From Gemmatimonadota bacterium (lineage in GTDB: Bacteria > Latescibacterota > UBA2968 > UBA8231), in contig PATE01000075.1 of NCBI GenBank assembly GCA_002712305.1, positions 1-29,023 on the forward strand: a stretch of DNA of 29,023 bases, written 5' to 3'. Under the pieces are notes generated by a model. The model was not told the origin of the DNA, did no database searches, and saw only the letters and a list, made by a program, of their open reading frames with translations. Shown here piece by piece: positions 16,271 to 24,681 of this stretch (position 1 is its first letter; every line of letters begins with the position of its first letter). A program made the position numbers and the translations under genes.

Positions 16271-17437
16271 ATGTATCGAATTGGAGAGGCCGAAGTGCGC
16301 AGGATCCGCAAACTCATCGAGAGTGGGCGAATCTTTCGTTATGGCCAGGGCGGAGAGTGTGATCGCTTCGAGCAGGACTGGGCGGCTCATGTTGGGGTCC
16401 GATACGCCCGCATGGCAAGGAATGGGACCTCGGCGATCTATACCGCTCTCGTGGGCCTTGGTGTGGGACCTGGCGATCAGGTGATCGTACCCGCTTATAC
16501 GTACATGGCCACGGCACTGGCCGTTCTGGCGGCTGGTGCGATTCCTGTGATCGCTGACGTCGACGATTCGCTGACCCTGTCACCGGCTGACGTGGAACGG
16601 CGCATTACGGTTCACACGAAGGCCATCATACCCGTGCACATGGTGGGGTTGCCTTGCGATATGACACGCCTCATGCGAATCGCACGCAAACACAAGCTGT
16701 TCGTCGTTGAAGATGCTTGCCAGGCGGTGGGGGGTGGTTTCCGCGGCAAGATGCTGGGCGCGATCGGTGATGCGGGGGCCTACTCCTTCAACTTCTTCAA
16801 GAACATCACCTGCGGAGAAGGGGGTGCTTTTGTGACCAATCGGCGCGCCGTTTACGATCGCGGCTCCGTCGCCGTCGATTGCTGCTCCTTCTATTGGAAT
16901 CCGGACCAGGAGCGTGAGGAACTTCAGTTTGCAGGTCACAATTTCCGTGCGTCCGAGTTTGAAGGTGCGATCCTCAACGCACAGTTGAGTCGTCTCGAGC
17001 CGATGATGAAGAAGATGCGCCGGCAAAAGCAGCGACTCACGTCAGCCGGGGAGAAAGCGGGTCTGAGATCGATCGTCAATCACAGTATCGACCACGAATG
17101 TGGGACCCACGCCGGATTTCTCTTCGACACAGAGAAGCAGGCGAGAGCGTTTGCTGGTTCTCTGGCTCAGCAGAAGGTTTCCTGTTTTCTCCCCATGGAC
17201 ACCGGGCGGCACGTCTACACCCGGTGGGAACCCATCATGAGGAAGCAGGGCGCGCATCACGCAGCCCTCGATCCGTTCAAGATCCCGGCGAATCGAAAGG
17301 CCAAGATTCGCTACACACAAAAGATGTGTGCGGCTTCTCTCGATGTACTGTCACGAGCCGTGTTGGTGCCGACCCATCCTGACCACAAGGCCGACGATGT
17401 GCGTCGGATGATCGCAGCGATCAAGGCCGCCGCTTGA
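16271..17437 (+). CDS. DegT/DnrJ/EryC1/StrS-family aminotransferase (fourth in window)
   Basis: The ATG at 16271 with GGAAGGGAAGG just upstream gives 388 aa; the longer frame to 16175 would overlap pabBC and lacks homology. Motifs are RNGTSAIYTAL, VPAYTYMATALAVLAAG, PVHMVGLPCDMTRLMRIARKH, VVEDACQAVGG (PLP aspartate) and SFNFFKNITCGEGGAFV with Lys177 as the Schiff-base lysine. The TCGEGG ending is shared with the amber-interrupted gene at 3441-4727, whereas the intact gene at 351 has AYGDAG, so two sub-types are present. It probably makes an amino sugar or a related amine from a keto substrate. It sits between pabBC and a metallophosphoesterase with nearly no gaps, so it is co-transcribed. Confidence 0.93.
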   Translation: MYRIGEAEVRRIRKLIESGRIFRYGQGGECDRFEQDWAAHVGVRYARMARNGTSAIYTALVGLGVGPGDQVIVPAYTYMATALAVLAAGAIPVIADVDDSLTLSPADVERRITVHTKAIIPVHMVGLPCDMTRLMRIARKHKLFVVEDACQAVGGGFRGKMLGAIGDAGAYSFNFFKNITCGEGGAFVTNRRAVYDRGSVAVDCCSFYWNPDQEREELQFAGHNFRASEFEGAILNAQLSRLEPMMKKMRRQKQRLTSAGEKAGLRSIVNHSIDHECGTHAGFLFDTEKQARAFAGSLAQQKVSCFLPMDTGRHVYTRWEPIMRKQGAHHAALDPFKIPANRKAKIRYTQKMCAASLDVLSRAVLVPTHPDHKADDVRRMIAAIKAAA

Positions 17438-18189
17438 ATGCCGATATGATCATTGCCCACATCTCGGATTTTCATCTGCGTCAGCATCTGAAAGGCACAT
17501 CTGCGGCTCTGGGTCGCCTGAGTCGAGAAATGGTCGATAAGGTGCCACGTGCTCTGGAGCAGATTGTCGAGGCTCACCCCGATCTCGTGGTGGTGAGCGG
17601 CGATCTCATCGACCATCCCTTCGAGGACATGGATCACCCCGACCATCTTGACGCAGGGAGAAGAGATCTTCGCTGGTTCTCCGAGGCGCTTTCGGTTCTG
17701 CCCATGCCCACCGTGGTGTTACCCGGAAATCACGACCATCTGGTGCTCTTTCATGAGCAGTTCCAAATACCGGTTGACTTCATCGTCAAAGGGCTCCGAA
17801 TCCTCAGTTTCGCTGACGCGGAGGGCGAGAATCACATTCCACAACGGCAGGGTGACGAACGCGTCCTCTTTGATCAGGCATTAGCCGATCAGGACCCACG
17901 ACCGCAAGTTCACCTGCAGCACTATCTGGTGTATCCGCGCCGAGACGAGGGATATCCCCATACCTATGGCGATGCCGAGGCACTTCGCACAACGATCGCA
18001 CGAAGTGGTCGTGTGCGACTTTGTCTGAGTGGTCACTACCATCCGGGCCACGAGCCGGAATGTGTAGATGGGACCTGGTTTTCGGTGGCACCGGCTTTCT
18101 GCGAGGCGCCTCATCGCTGGCGACTGTACCGGCTGGATGTCGACGGTCGTACCCTGACATGGGAGCCCCGCCAGCTGGGGCAGGCATGA
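17434..18189 (+). CDS. Calcineurin-like metallophosphoesterase
   Basis: This 251-aa protein has all the metal-binding blocks of the family: ISDFHL (Asp12, His14), VVSGDLIDH (Asp57), LPGNHDH (Asn99, His100) and LSGHYHPGH near residue 197. Two starts are possible. TTG at 17434 overlaps the upstream TGA in the coupled style common in this window. ATG at 17446, four codons later, begins right at the conserved MIIAHISDFHL and may be the real start. The enzyme should hydrolyse a phosphomonoester or phosphodiester, such as a nucleotide or a lipid head group, in the cytoplasm. Its substrate is unknown. Its stop overlaps the panB start by 4 nt. Confidence 0.92.
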   Translation: MNADMIIAHISDFHLRQHLKGTSAALGRLSREMVDKVPRALEQIVEAHPDLVVVSGDLIDHPFEDMDHPDHLDAGRRDLRWFSEALSVLPMPTVVLPGNHDHLVLFHEQFQIPVDFIVKGLRILSFADAEGENHIPQRQGDERVLFDQALADQDPRPQVHLQHYLVYPRRDEGYPHTYGDAEALRTTIARSGRVRLCLSGHYHPGHEPECVDGTWFSVAPAFCEAPHRWRLYRLDVDGRTLTWEPRQLGQA

Positions 18190-19052
18190 GCGACCCTATC
18201 ACAAGCCAGAAGAAGACGGGCGATGGCCTGCGGCAGATGAAGCCGAAGGGAGAGCCCATCGTCGTTCTCACCTGCTATGACTATCCCTCCTCCCTTTGGA
18301 TGGAGGAGGCCGGCGTCGACGTCATCTTCTGCGCAGACAGTGTGGGCACCAATGTTCTGGGATATGATGACGAGCGGCAGGTGACGATAGATGACATGGT
18401 TCATCATCTGAAGGCAGTGCGTCGCGGAACGAAGGATGCCTATCTACTGGCCGATCTGCCCTTTGGCAGCTGTGACAGCCCGGACCAGGCCCTGGACAAT
18501 GCCCTCCGATTCGTGTCTCTGGGGGCCGATGGTGTCAAACTTGAGGGACACAAACCCGATGTGGTAGAGAGGCTGGTTGCGCGGGGTCTGGACGTTTGGG
18601 GACACCTTGGGCTCAATCCTCAGCTGCACGAACGTAAGGGGCTCAAGGCGCGAACGGCGCGAGGTGCGGCGCGCCTGCTGACACGTGCCAAGGAGCTGGA
18701 AGCAGCAGGTGCGAGCTTTCTCGTGCTCGAACTGATCCCCGAGTACGTAGGACGCGTCGTCAGCGAGGCCCTCACCATTCCCACCATTGGCATCGCTGCA
18801 GGCCGCTACACCGACGGCCAGGTCCTGGTGGCGACCGATATGCTCGGCGTTCACCATTTCGATCTGCGACACGTGGAGAGATTCGCCGATCTGCGCTCGG
18901 TAGGATTGGAGGGAGTGCGTCGGTACACCGACGCGGTTCGCGGGCGTCGATTCCCCGACAAGGCTCACGTGCGTGATTTCCGCGATCCGGAGCAGGCCGA
19001 TCAGTTTCAGAATTGGCTGGACGCAGGAGCCCCCGAAGATCTCCCAGAGTGA
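18186..19052 (+). CDS. panB: 3-methyl-2-oxobutanoate hydroxymethyltransferase (ketopantoate synthase)
   Basis: The ATG overlaps the metallophosphoesterase stop as ATGA and gives 288 aa, near family length. PanB adds a hydroxymethyl group from methylene-tetrahydrofolate to alpha-ketoisovalerate, the first committed step to pantothenate and CoA. Active-site positions fit: Asp51 in FCADSVG and Asp90 in ADLPFGS (Mg and substrate), Lys118 and Glu120 in GVKLEG, and Glu182 in LELIP as the general base. GHLGLNPQ and IPTIGIAAGRYTDGQVLV are further signatures. panC and panD are not nearby. The 3' end runs 46 nt into the convergent ribonuclease gene. Dependence on folate links it loosely to pabBC in the same run (inference). 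Confidence 0.95.
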   Translation: MSDPITSQKKTGDGLRQMKPKGEPIVVLTCYDYPSSLWMEEAGVDVIFCADSVGTNVLGYDDERQVTIDDMVHHLKAVRRGTKDAYLLADLPFGSCDSPDQALDNALRFVSLGADGVKLEGHKPDVVERLVARGLDVWGHLGLNPQLHERKGLKARTARGAARLLTRAKELEAAGASFLVLELIPEYVGRVVSEALTIPTIGIAAGRYTDGQVLVATDMLGVHHFDLRHVERFADLRSVGLEGVRRYTDAVRGRRFPDKAHVRDFRDPEQADQFQNWLDAGAPEDLPE

Positions 19053-20938
19053 TCTTCTAAAGGAACGGGGTGCAATTGCAGCGAGAGATTTTGCCGGGCG
19101 AGATCTACCGACTGCAGCCTGGCGGTGAACGTGTCTCCCGGGCGCGTAGAACCCGACACCGAGACCGATGTTTCCAGGGCCAGGTCTGGCAACAGCAACA
19201 AGCCCCGCCGGCCTCGCACATCTACAACGACAGCCGTGCCCTCCCACTCGGGGCGCTGTTGTAGATAGACGAGGGTCCAATGGCGCCGTGCGTCGGCCTC
19301 TCCGCCGCGGACGCCACCGGCGACCGCTTCGGCTGCGCCAACCCTTTCCACAACAGTCGCCGGATCCATGGTCTGGCCCCGTCCCAGTGCGCCCCGCAGT
19401 TGCTGATGAGCCACCAGATCCAAATAGCGACGCAAGGGACTGGTCGCTCGAGCATACATCTCGACACCCAACCCGGCGTGCGGATCGGGTGTGCCGCTCA
19501 CACGTCCGGGACGCTGACATCGGCGCCGAGAAAAATCTGATGCAGGTCCGTCCGGCTGCGTGGCCGCCATTGCGACGGCTTCTGGATCAGGTGTTGGCTG
19601 TGAAGAAAAGGGGAACGGAATCTCGCGCTCTGCTGCGAAACGAGCGGCGCCTTCGCCAGCCAGGATCATGGCCTCGGCAACCATGTCACGACTCTGGAGC
19701 CAAGTCAGGGGTTGAATGTCGATGACGGGTGCGTCCTCTTGGTCGTGCTCATCGACACGAATCCTTGCCTCCGGCCACTTCAAGTCGAGGGCGCCCGCCC
19801 GTAATCTTCGTTCGTGAGCACGCTGGGTGATCTGGTGAATACCTGCCAGCGGGGGAGTCTGGAGTCGAGGGTCTGCATCCTGATAGCTGAGTCGTTCCAC
19901 CCGCACCCAACTTGGCATGACACTCACGTCACTGATCAGACCGTCCTCGTCGATCTCCAGGCGGAAGGACAGGGCCGGTGACGGGTCCTTGAGTCCAAGA
20001 CCCAGTTGCTCAACCACGGCCGGCGGTAACATCGTCACGGGGCCGGTCGGCAAATAGAGTGTTGCGCCTCGACCGCGTGCTTCCATGTCGAGGGCGCTAT
20101 CGATGGGCGCCAGAGCGGCTACATCGGCGACGTGCACCCACAGTGCACCATCGGCGTCGATGCTGACCGCGTCGTCGGGGTCAGTGTTGCCCTCGTCATC
20201 GATGGCGAAGGCGGGCAGGTGGGTGAGGTCGGTGCGGGGTTCGTCGGGCAAGGTGCCCACATCGAACTCCGGAGATTGAGTCGGCAAATCATGGCGTTTG
20301 AGATGCGGAATCCGACGCTCATCCCACCAGCCAATGTCCAGCAGTAATGCGTGAGCCGCTTCTGGACTTTCTGATCTACCCAACGCACGCAGCACTCGGC
20401 TTCGAGACGTCGTCTCTTCGGCCATACGTTCCACTTCGCGCAGGTGGTCGGCGTCCTCGGCTTCGCACTCTCCACACCGCACGCGTTCCACGAATTGCGC
20501 CCACGCTTCGGATTGAGCGGCAGCTTCATGTGCCTGCCTGTTTGACTCGGCGACCTGCTCGTCGGTGCGTGCCTGTATCGTTTCGATGGACCCTTCGAAC
20601 AGTACCCCCTCGTCCAGAAGGCGCCAGCTTCGCCACACATGTTCAGAAGTGGGCGGATCGGCGTGGATCAGCCCGGCAAGATCCTGTAGGTCAACGGCCT
20701 CACCCTCTGCGGCAAGCAGTTGGCGAACCGCATCGGCATCCTCCGTAGAAACGTCACCGATCGCTGCCAGTCGGGCAGGGTCACAGGGGCCTTTGTGAAG
20801 CAGGGCAACATCTTTGGGGCGGACCTTCTGTGTCGAGCCATCCACCAACTCGATCACGAGCCGGTCCGCGCCTGGCTCCTTGACCCGTGCGGGCCGGCCT
20901 TTGTAGAGTACGAGTCCGTCCTTTGGCAGATTCGCCAA
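19007..20938 (-). CDS. RNase II/R-family (RNB domain) 3'-5' exoribonuclease
   Basis: TTG at 20938 is the start, with GGAG in the preceding ten bases. The 643-aa protein begins with a small beta domain (LVLYKGRPARVKEPG) like that of cyanobacterial-type RNase II proteins, followed by a helical region. The RNB core has IDDEGNTDPDDA with Asp247, Asp253, Asp255 and Asp256, the same spacing as the four catalytic aspartates of E. coli RNase II, and later GLGVEMYARATSPLRRYLDL, the conserved arginine-containing RNA-binding motif. The C-terminal about 90 residues resemble an S1-like barrel (TAVVVDVRGRRGLLLLPDL). It degrades single-stranded RNA processively. Its 3' end overlaps panB antisense by 46 nt. 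Confidence 0.93.
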   Translation of the reverse strand: MANLPKDGLVLYKGRPARVKEPGADRLVIELVDGSTQKVRPKDVALLHKGPCDPARLAAIGDVSTEDADAVRQLLAAEGEAVDLQDLAGLIHADPPTSEHVWRSWRLLDEGVLFEGSIETIQARTDEQVAESNRQAHEAAAQSEAWAQFVERVRCGECEAEDADHLREVERMAEETTSRSRVLRALGRSESPEAAHALLLDIGWWDERRIPHLKRHDLPTQSPEFDVGTLPDEPRTDLTHLPAFAIDDEGNTDPDDAVSIDADGALWVHVADVAALAPIDSALDMEARGRGATLYLPTGPVTMLPPAVVEQLGLGLKDPSPALSFRLEIDEDGLISDVSVMPSWVRVERLSYQDADPRLQTPPLAGIHQITQRAHERRLRAGALDLKWPEARIRVDEHDQEDAPVIDIQPLTWLQSRDMVAEAMILAGEGAARFAAEREIPFPFSSQPTPDPEAVAMAATQPDGPASDFSRRRCQRPGRVSGTPDPHAGLGVEMYARATSPLRRYLDLVAHQQLRGALGRGQTMDPATVVERVGAAEAVAGGVRGGEADARRHWTLVYLQQRPEWEGTAVVVDVRGRRGLLLLPDLALETSVSVSGSTRPGDTFTARLQSVDLARQNLSLQLHPVPLEDHSGRSSGAPASSQF

Positions 20939-21028
20939 CCTCCGTCTCCCTATTCTCGGATGTAAAAGCCTCTATCCTGTTAGGGATGAACCTAACCGCC
21001 CGTCCTCTCTGTCGATAGGTCCTGTCCA
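20939..21028. promoter_or_regulatory. Divergent promoter region with a small inverted repeat
   Basis: Ninety bp lie between the ribonuclease start and the small membrane protein start. A perfect inverted repeat, GTTAGG-GATGAA-CCTAAC (20979-20996), sits in the middle and could be an operator or an RNA hairpin for either transcript. No strong -35/-10 pair was identified. The ribosome-binding site for the ATG at 21029 is weak (AGG about 10 nt upstream). Confidence 0.3.
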
Positions 21029-21298
21029 ATGCCATCATCTTCACCCGATCCCTACGAAACCCTGGAACGCGAGCCGCGAAGCTCGGCGTGGGTGTGGCTG
21101 GGTTATCTGGTGCTCTACGCGATCGCGATTCCCTGGTACTGGCCCGTCGGCTTCCGTGGACCTCTCATCCTCGGGTTGCCGACCTGGGTCGCAGTAACCC
21201 TCATGGCCGTTGTGGCGTTGGCCCTCTGGACGAATCTGGTGATTCGCCGCTGTTGGATCGATTTGGGTGACGAGACGGAGGACGCCGCCGGTGAGTGA
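21029..21298 (+). CDS. Small two-helix membrane subunit next to an SSS symporter (DUF3311/DUF997-like)
   Basis: This 89-aa protein has a polar N-terminus (PDPYETLEREPRSS), two hydrophobic helices (about residues 20-38 and 48-70) joined by an aromatic and proline-rich turn (WYWPVGFRGPLILGLPTW), and an acidic C-terminus. This layout, with a GLP-W motif between helices and a sodium/solute symporter gene immediately downstream, matches the small partner proteins often encoded beside SSS transporters. It probably stabilises or assists the transporter in the inner membrane. The symporter start lies inside its last codons, so the two are co-translated. The family name is from memory of layout, not from a search. 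Confidence 0.75.
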   Translation: MPSSSPDPYETLEREPRSSAWVWLGYLVLYAIAIPWYWPVGFRGPLILGLPTWVAVTLMAVVALALWTNLVIRRCWIDLGDETEDAAGE

Positions 21299-22748
21299 CG
21301 CTTCCTTCGGTTTCGGTCCAGGCGCTCTTCTGCTGATCGGGCTCTATCTGCTGTCCATGATCGGTATCGGCTGGCTCGGTCGCCTCCATCGAAGATCCGA
21401 CAGTCTTGCAGACTTCTATCTTGCCGGTCGATCGATGGGGTTTGGTGTCCTGTTTCTGACGCTCTATGCGACCCAGTACAGTGGCAATACGATGTTCGGC
21501 TATACGGGGAAGTCGTATCGAATTGGCTTCGAGTGGACGGTGAGCGTCCTGTTCATGTTCTCCATCATTGCCGGGTATCTGTTGTTTGCTCCGCGACTCG
21601 TCGTCATCGCACGAAAATTCCAGTTCATCACGCCCGGGGATTATATCCGTGCACGCTTCGGTTCTCGCCGTCTGACGCTACTGGCGACGATCCTCATGAT
21701 CTACGCTCTGGGCAATTACACACTTGCCCAGCTAAAGGCGATGGGCGCGGCTGTTGAGGGCATCACTGATGGGCGGATCGGCTCGGAGTATGGCATCGTC
21801 GCTCTGGCGATCATCATGGTGGTGTACGAGACCCTTGGCGGTATGCGTTCGGTGGCCTGGACAGATGTGATTCAGGGCGTCGTCCTGCTCCTGGGGTTCA
21901 CGATCCTCCTGTTCCTGGTGCCCGCCCTCGGTGGTGGTCTGCAGTCGGTGGTCGATCAGTTGTCGGTGGAGCGACCACAGATGGTGGAAGTGCCATCTCT
22001 CGAGACCTGCAACACGTGGATCAGCTTCATTTTGCTGTTGGGATGTGGTGCGGCAATCTATCCACAGGCGATTCAGCGTCTGTACGCCAGTCGTTCCGTG
22101 AAGGGCCTGAAACGTTCTCTGGCTTTGATGGCCTTCATGCCACTCACGACAACCCTCATCGCACTGATCTGCGGTCTTACGGGTCGCGTTGTGCTTCCCG
22201 GTATGGAGGGGGTAGACACCGACCAGGTTCTGGCCCGTCTGTGCGGGTTGATCATGCAGGACTCCTTCCTGGGTTATTGGCTCGTCGTGATCATCATTGC
22301 CGCGGCGTTGGCGGCCCTTATGTCGACGGCCGATTCAGCACTGCTGTCCATTTCCTCCATGTTCACGCGAGACATCTACCACGCCCATTTCAGGCCCCAG
22401 AGTACGGAAGAGGAACTCACCCTCGTGGGGAAGGCGTGTTCCTGGGGGTTCATCATCGTGTTGGTGTTGATCGCCATCGGCACCGAGAAGACCCTTGTCC
22501 GCCTTCTCGAACTCAAGTTCGAGGTCTTGATCCAGATCGTTCCGTGCTTCTTCCTGGGACTCTATTGGCCGCGTTTGTCTTCGCGCGTCGTGCTGACCGG
22601 ATTGCTTGCCGGTCTTGCTGTCGCCCTTGGGCTGACATGGGCGGGTCAACCCAAGGTGTGGGGTTTCCACGCAGGGGTTGTCGGGTTGGGGCTCAATTTC
22701 GTGATCTGCCTGCTGGGTAACGCCTGGTTTCCCGTCGTCGAGGACTGA
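21291..22748 (+). CDS. Sodium:solute symporter (SSS family)
   Basis: The GTG at 21291, with GGAGG about 9 nt upstream, gives 485 aa; the GTG at 21267 is an alternative 8 codons longer. About 12-13 transmembrane helices are visible. SSS landmarks include LADFYLAGRSMGFGVLFLT at the first helices, YSGNTMFGYTGKSYRIGFEW, ITPGDYIRARFGSRR, DVIQGVVLLLGF and STADSALLSISSMFTRDIY, which holds the serines of the conserved Na2 site. It would import an organic acid, sugar or amino-acid-like solute with sodium. The enolase-superfamily enzyme 19 nt downstream makes a sugar acid or similar carboxylate the best guess. Confidence 0.94.
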   Translation: MSDASFGFGPGALLLIGLYLLSMIGIGWLGRLHRRSDSLADFYLAGRSMGFGVLFLTLYATQYSGNTMFGYTGKSYRIGFEWTVSVLFMFSIIAGYLLFAPRLVVIARKFQFITPGDYIRARFGSRRLTLLATILMIYALGNYTLAQLKAMGAAVEGITDGRIGSEYGIVALAIIMVVYETLGGMRSVAWTDVIQGVVLLLGFTILLFLVPALGGGLQSVVDQLSVERPQMVEVPSLETCNTWISFILLLGCGAAIYPQAIQRLYASRSVKGLKRSLALMAFMPLTTTLIALICGLTGRVVLPGMEGVDTDQVLARLCGLIMQDSFLGYWLVVIIIAAALAALMSTADSALLSISSMFTRDIYHAHFRPQSTEEELTLVGKACSWGFIIVLVLIAIGTEKTLVRLLELKFEVLIQIVPCFFLGLYWPRLSSRVVLTGLLAGLAVALGLTWAGQPKVWGFHAGVVGLGLNFVICLLGNAWFPVVED

Positions 22749-22767
22749 AGAAAGAGATGGTTCCATC

Positions 22768-23892
22768 ATGATCATCAAGAGTGTCGAAATCTGGACCGTC
22801 GTGGTACCCACCATTCCCGGTCGCGTGCACAGTCCCGAATGGGTATCGGAGACCGGTTGGGATCAGGTGCCTAAGCACATCATTCGCCTCAACACGGACA
22901 CCGAACTGGTCGGCATTGGCGAAACCGGTCGCGGTGTCGAACTCGATGTTGTTCAGCAAGGGGCGCGACAGATGGTCGGACAGAATCCCGACCAGATCTG
23001 CCTGCGGGATATCTTCGCCAGGGCACAGGACCGCGTTCTGGATGGGGAAGAGCGTGGCGTACCAGCCACCGGAGGTGGGCCTGCCTACCAGGCTTACGAA
23101 ATGGCCGTTCTGGATCTGGTCGGCAAGGCACGGGGCGTGCCCGTTCACGCACTGCTCGGAGGTGCAGTCCGTTCGCGTGTTCGCGCCGACTACTGGATGG
23201 GACACCAGACCCCGGAAGACGGCAAGCGGGCCGTCGAAAGAGCGCTCAGCTTCGGCTTCAAGGGGGTGAAGATCAAATGCAAGATCGAAGAACCCATGGT
23301 GGAACGGCTGCAGGCGATGCGGGATGTGGGCGGTGCCGAGTTCAAGGTGACCGTCGATCCCAACGAACGTTTCCATACTGCGGCGCAGGCGATCGATCTG
23401 GCGCAGCAGTTGGTCGCCGTTGGCAATGTCGAAGTGTTTGAGGATCCCATCCCTAAATTAGACATCGAGGGATACATTCAGATCCATGAGGCGTTGGAGT
23501 GGCCGCTGGCCATGCATCTGGGGAGTGGTGCCCAGATGCTCAGGGCACTGGAGGCAGGCTGTGTCGACTGCTTCAATCTGGGGTCGGGCCCTGTGAAGAT
23601 GCCGGATCTGTCTCACATCGCCGCCGCCGCGGGGATGCCGTGCTGGCACGGGTCGGGCAATGATCTGGGTATCATTGATACCTCTTACATCCATGCTGCT
23701 GCTCTGGCGCCCAACTGCACCATGGCCTCCGACTTTGTGGGAAGCTGGACACGCGAGGATGACTTGATCCTTGAGCCGATCGAGTTCGCCGATGGCTATA
23801 CTGCTACGCCACAGAAGCCGGGTCTTGGGTGTGAACTGGACATGGCTGCACTACCCAAGTATGTCCAGCATTACGAGGAGATCCTTCCATGA
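22768..23892 (+). CDS. Enolase-superfamily enzyme, mandelate racemase/muconate lactonizing (MLE-like) type
   Basis: This 374-aa protein starts at the ATG at 22768 behind AAGAAAGAGA. The barrel carries a K-x-K motif (Lys168-Ile-Lys170), first metal ligand Asp197 in VDPNE, second ligand Glu225 in FEDPIP, then LAMHLGSG where the third acid is normally found and CWHGSGNDLG near the end. The second lysine of the K-x-K pair acts as base in the MLE and racemase branch, so it differs chemically from the galactonate-dehydratase-like enzyme at 10146. The third metal ligand is not obvious (His-Leu-Gly-Ser in place of the usual acid), so the reaction (racemisation, epimerisation or dehydration) is uncertain. 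It lies between the symporter and the GDPD gene. Confidence 0.88.
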   Translation: MIIKSVEIWTVVVPTIPGRVHSPEWVSETGWDQVPKHIIRLNTDTELVGIGETGRGVELDVVQQGARQMVGQNPDQICLRDIFARAQDRVLDGEERGVPATGGGPAYQAYEMAVLDLVGKARGVPVHALLGGAVRSRVRADYWMGHQTPEDGKRAVERALSFGFKGVKIKCKIEEPMVERLQAMRDVGGAEFKVTVDPNERFHTAAQAIDLAQQLVAVGNVEVFEDPIPKLDIEGYIQIHEALEWPLAMHLGSGAQMLRALEAGCVDCFNLGSGPVKMPDLSHIAAAAGMPCWHGSGNDLGIIDTSYIHAAALAPNCTMASDFVGSWTREDDLILEPIEFADGYTATPQKPGLGCELDMAALPKYVQHYEEILP

Positions 23893-24665
23893 TCAAACCT
23901 CTCGTCGGGCCTTGCCCCGACGGGCCGAATGTCATGGATGTATCGTCTAAGAAACACCGAGTTGTTGTGGCTCATCGTGGAGATTCGGGGCACTATCCAG
24001 AAAACACGGCGGCCGCCTTTTCTGCGGCCGTGGAACTGGGTGTCGAGTGTATCGAGCTCGACGTGCATTATGCGAGTGACGGAACTCTGATCATCATCCA
24101 CGACGCCACCGTCGACCGCACCAGCGATGGTGTTGGGGCCGTGGCTGATCTGACCCATGCCCAGATCAGGACATTCGATGCGGGCCGCTGGTTTGACGAT
24201 CGTTTTGCGGGTGAGCGATTCCTCACCCTCCATGAGGCCCTCGAGTGCATCCCTGATCCAGTTCGTCTCAACGTGCACATCAAGGCGGAGTCAAAGACAC
24301 GAGACGCAGTGGTGGCGTCCACCGTCGGCACGCTCCGAGATCGAGCGCTGCTGGACAGAGCCTACATCGCTTCTGATGAGGCGACACTATCCGTGGTCCG
24401 GCAGGTCTGCTCTGGGATTGAAATCTGCAACCTTTCGGTCCAGCCGGCTGAGGACTATGTACAACGATCAGCGGCGATAGACTGTCGCATTCTCCAACCG
24501 GGTCATGCGATGACGGATGCACGACTGGTTGAGGAGGCCCATAGGCATGGGATGTTGGTTTTTCCGTTCTTTGCCGACGAAGAAGATGAAATGAGACGGC
24601 TCATTGCCTGCGGGGTTGATGGAATGCTGACGAATGAGCCCGAGCGTCTACAACGCCTGAAATGA
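23889..24665 (+). CDS. Glycerophosphodiester phosphodiesterase
   Basis: The ATG at 23889 overlaps the previous stop as ATGA and gives 258 aa; an ATG at 23934 would begin 13 residues before the first motif and is a fair alternative. GDPD catalytic blocks are present: AHRGDSGHYPENT (His29, Arg30, Glu38), CIELDVHYASDG (Glu56, Asp58) and IIHDATVDRTSDG (His71). It hydrolyses glycerophosphodiesters to sn-glycerol 3-phosphate and an alcohol using a divalent metal. No signal peptide is visible, so it is cytoplasmic and UgpQ-like. In this operon it may act on an imported phosphodiester or on lipid breakdown products. Confidence 0.93.
   Translation: MIKPLVGPCPDGPNVMDVSSKKHRVVVAHRGDSGHYPENTAAAFSAAVELGVECIELDVHYASDGTLIIIHDATVDRTSDGVGAVADLTHAQIRTFDAGRWFDDRFAGERFLTLHEALECIPDPVRLNVHIKAESKTRDAVVASTVGTLRDRALLDRAYIASDEATLSVVRQVCSGIEICNLSVQPAEDYVQRSAAIDCRILQPGHAMTDARLVEEAHRHGMLVFPFFADEEDEMRRLIACGVDGMLTNEPERLQRLK
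23903..23922 (+). other. GC-rich hairpin between the two possible GDPD start codons
   Basis: CGTCGGG (23903-23909) and CCCGACG (23916-23922) form a perfect 7-bp stem with a 6-nt loop. It has no U-tract, so it is not a standard terminator. It lies after ATG 23889 and before ATG 23934 and could affect ribosome access or mark non-coding leader sequence if the later start is used. It may be chance in GC-rich DNA. Confidence 0.3.
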
Positions 24666-24681
24666 ACCGAGGAGACTGACT

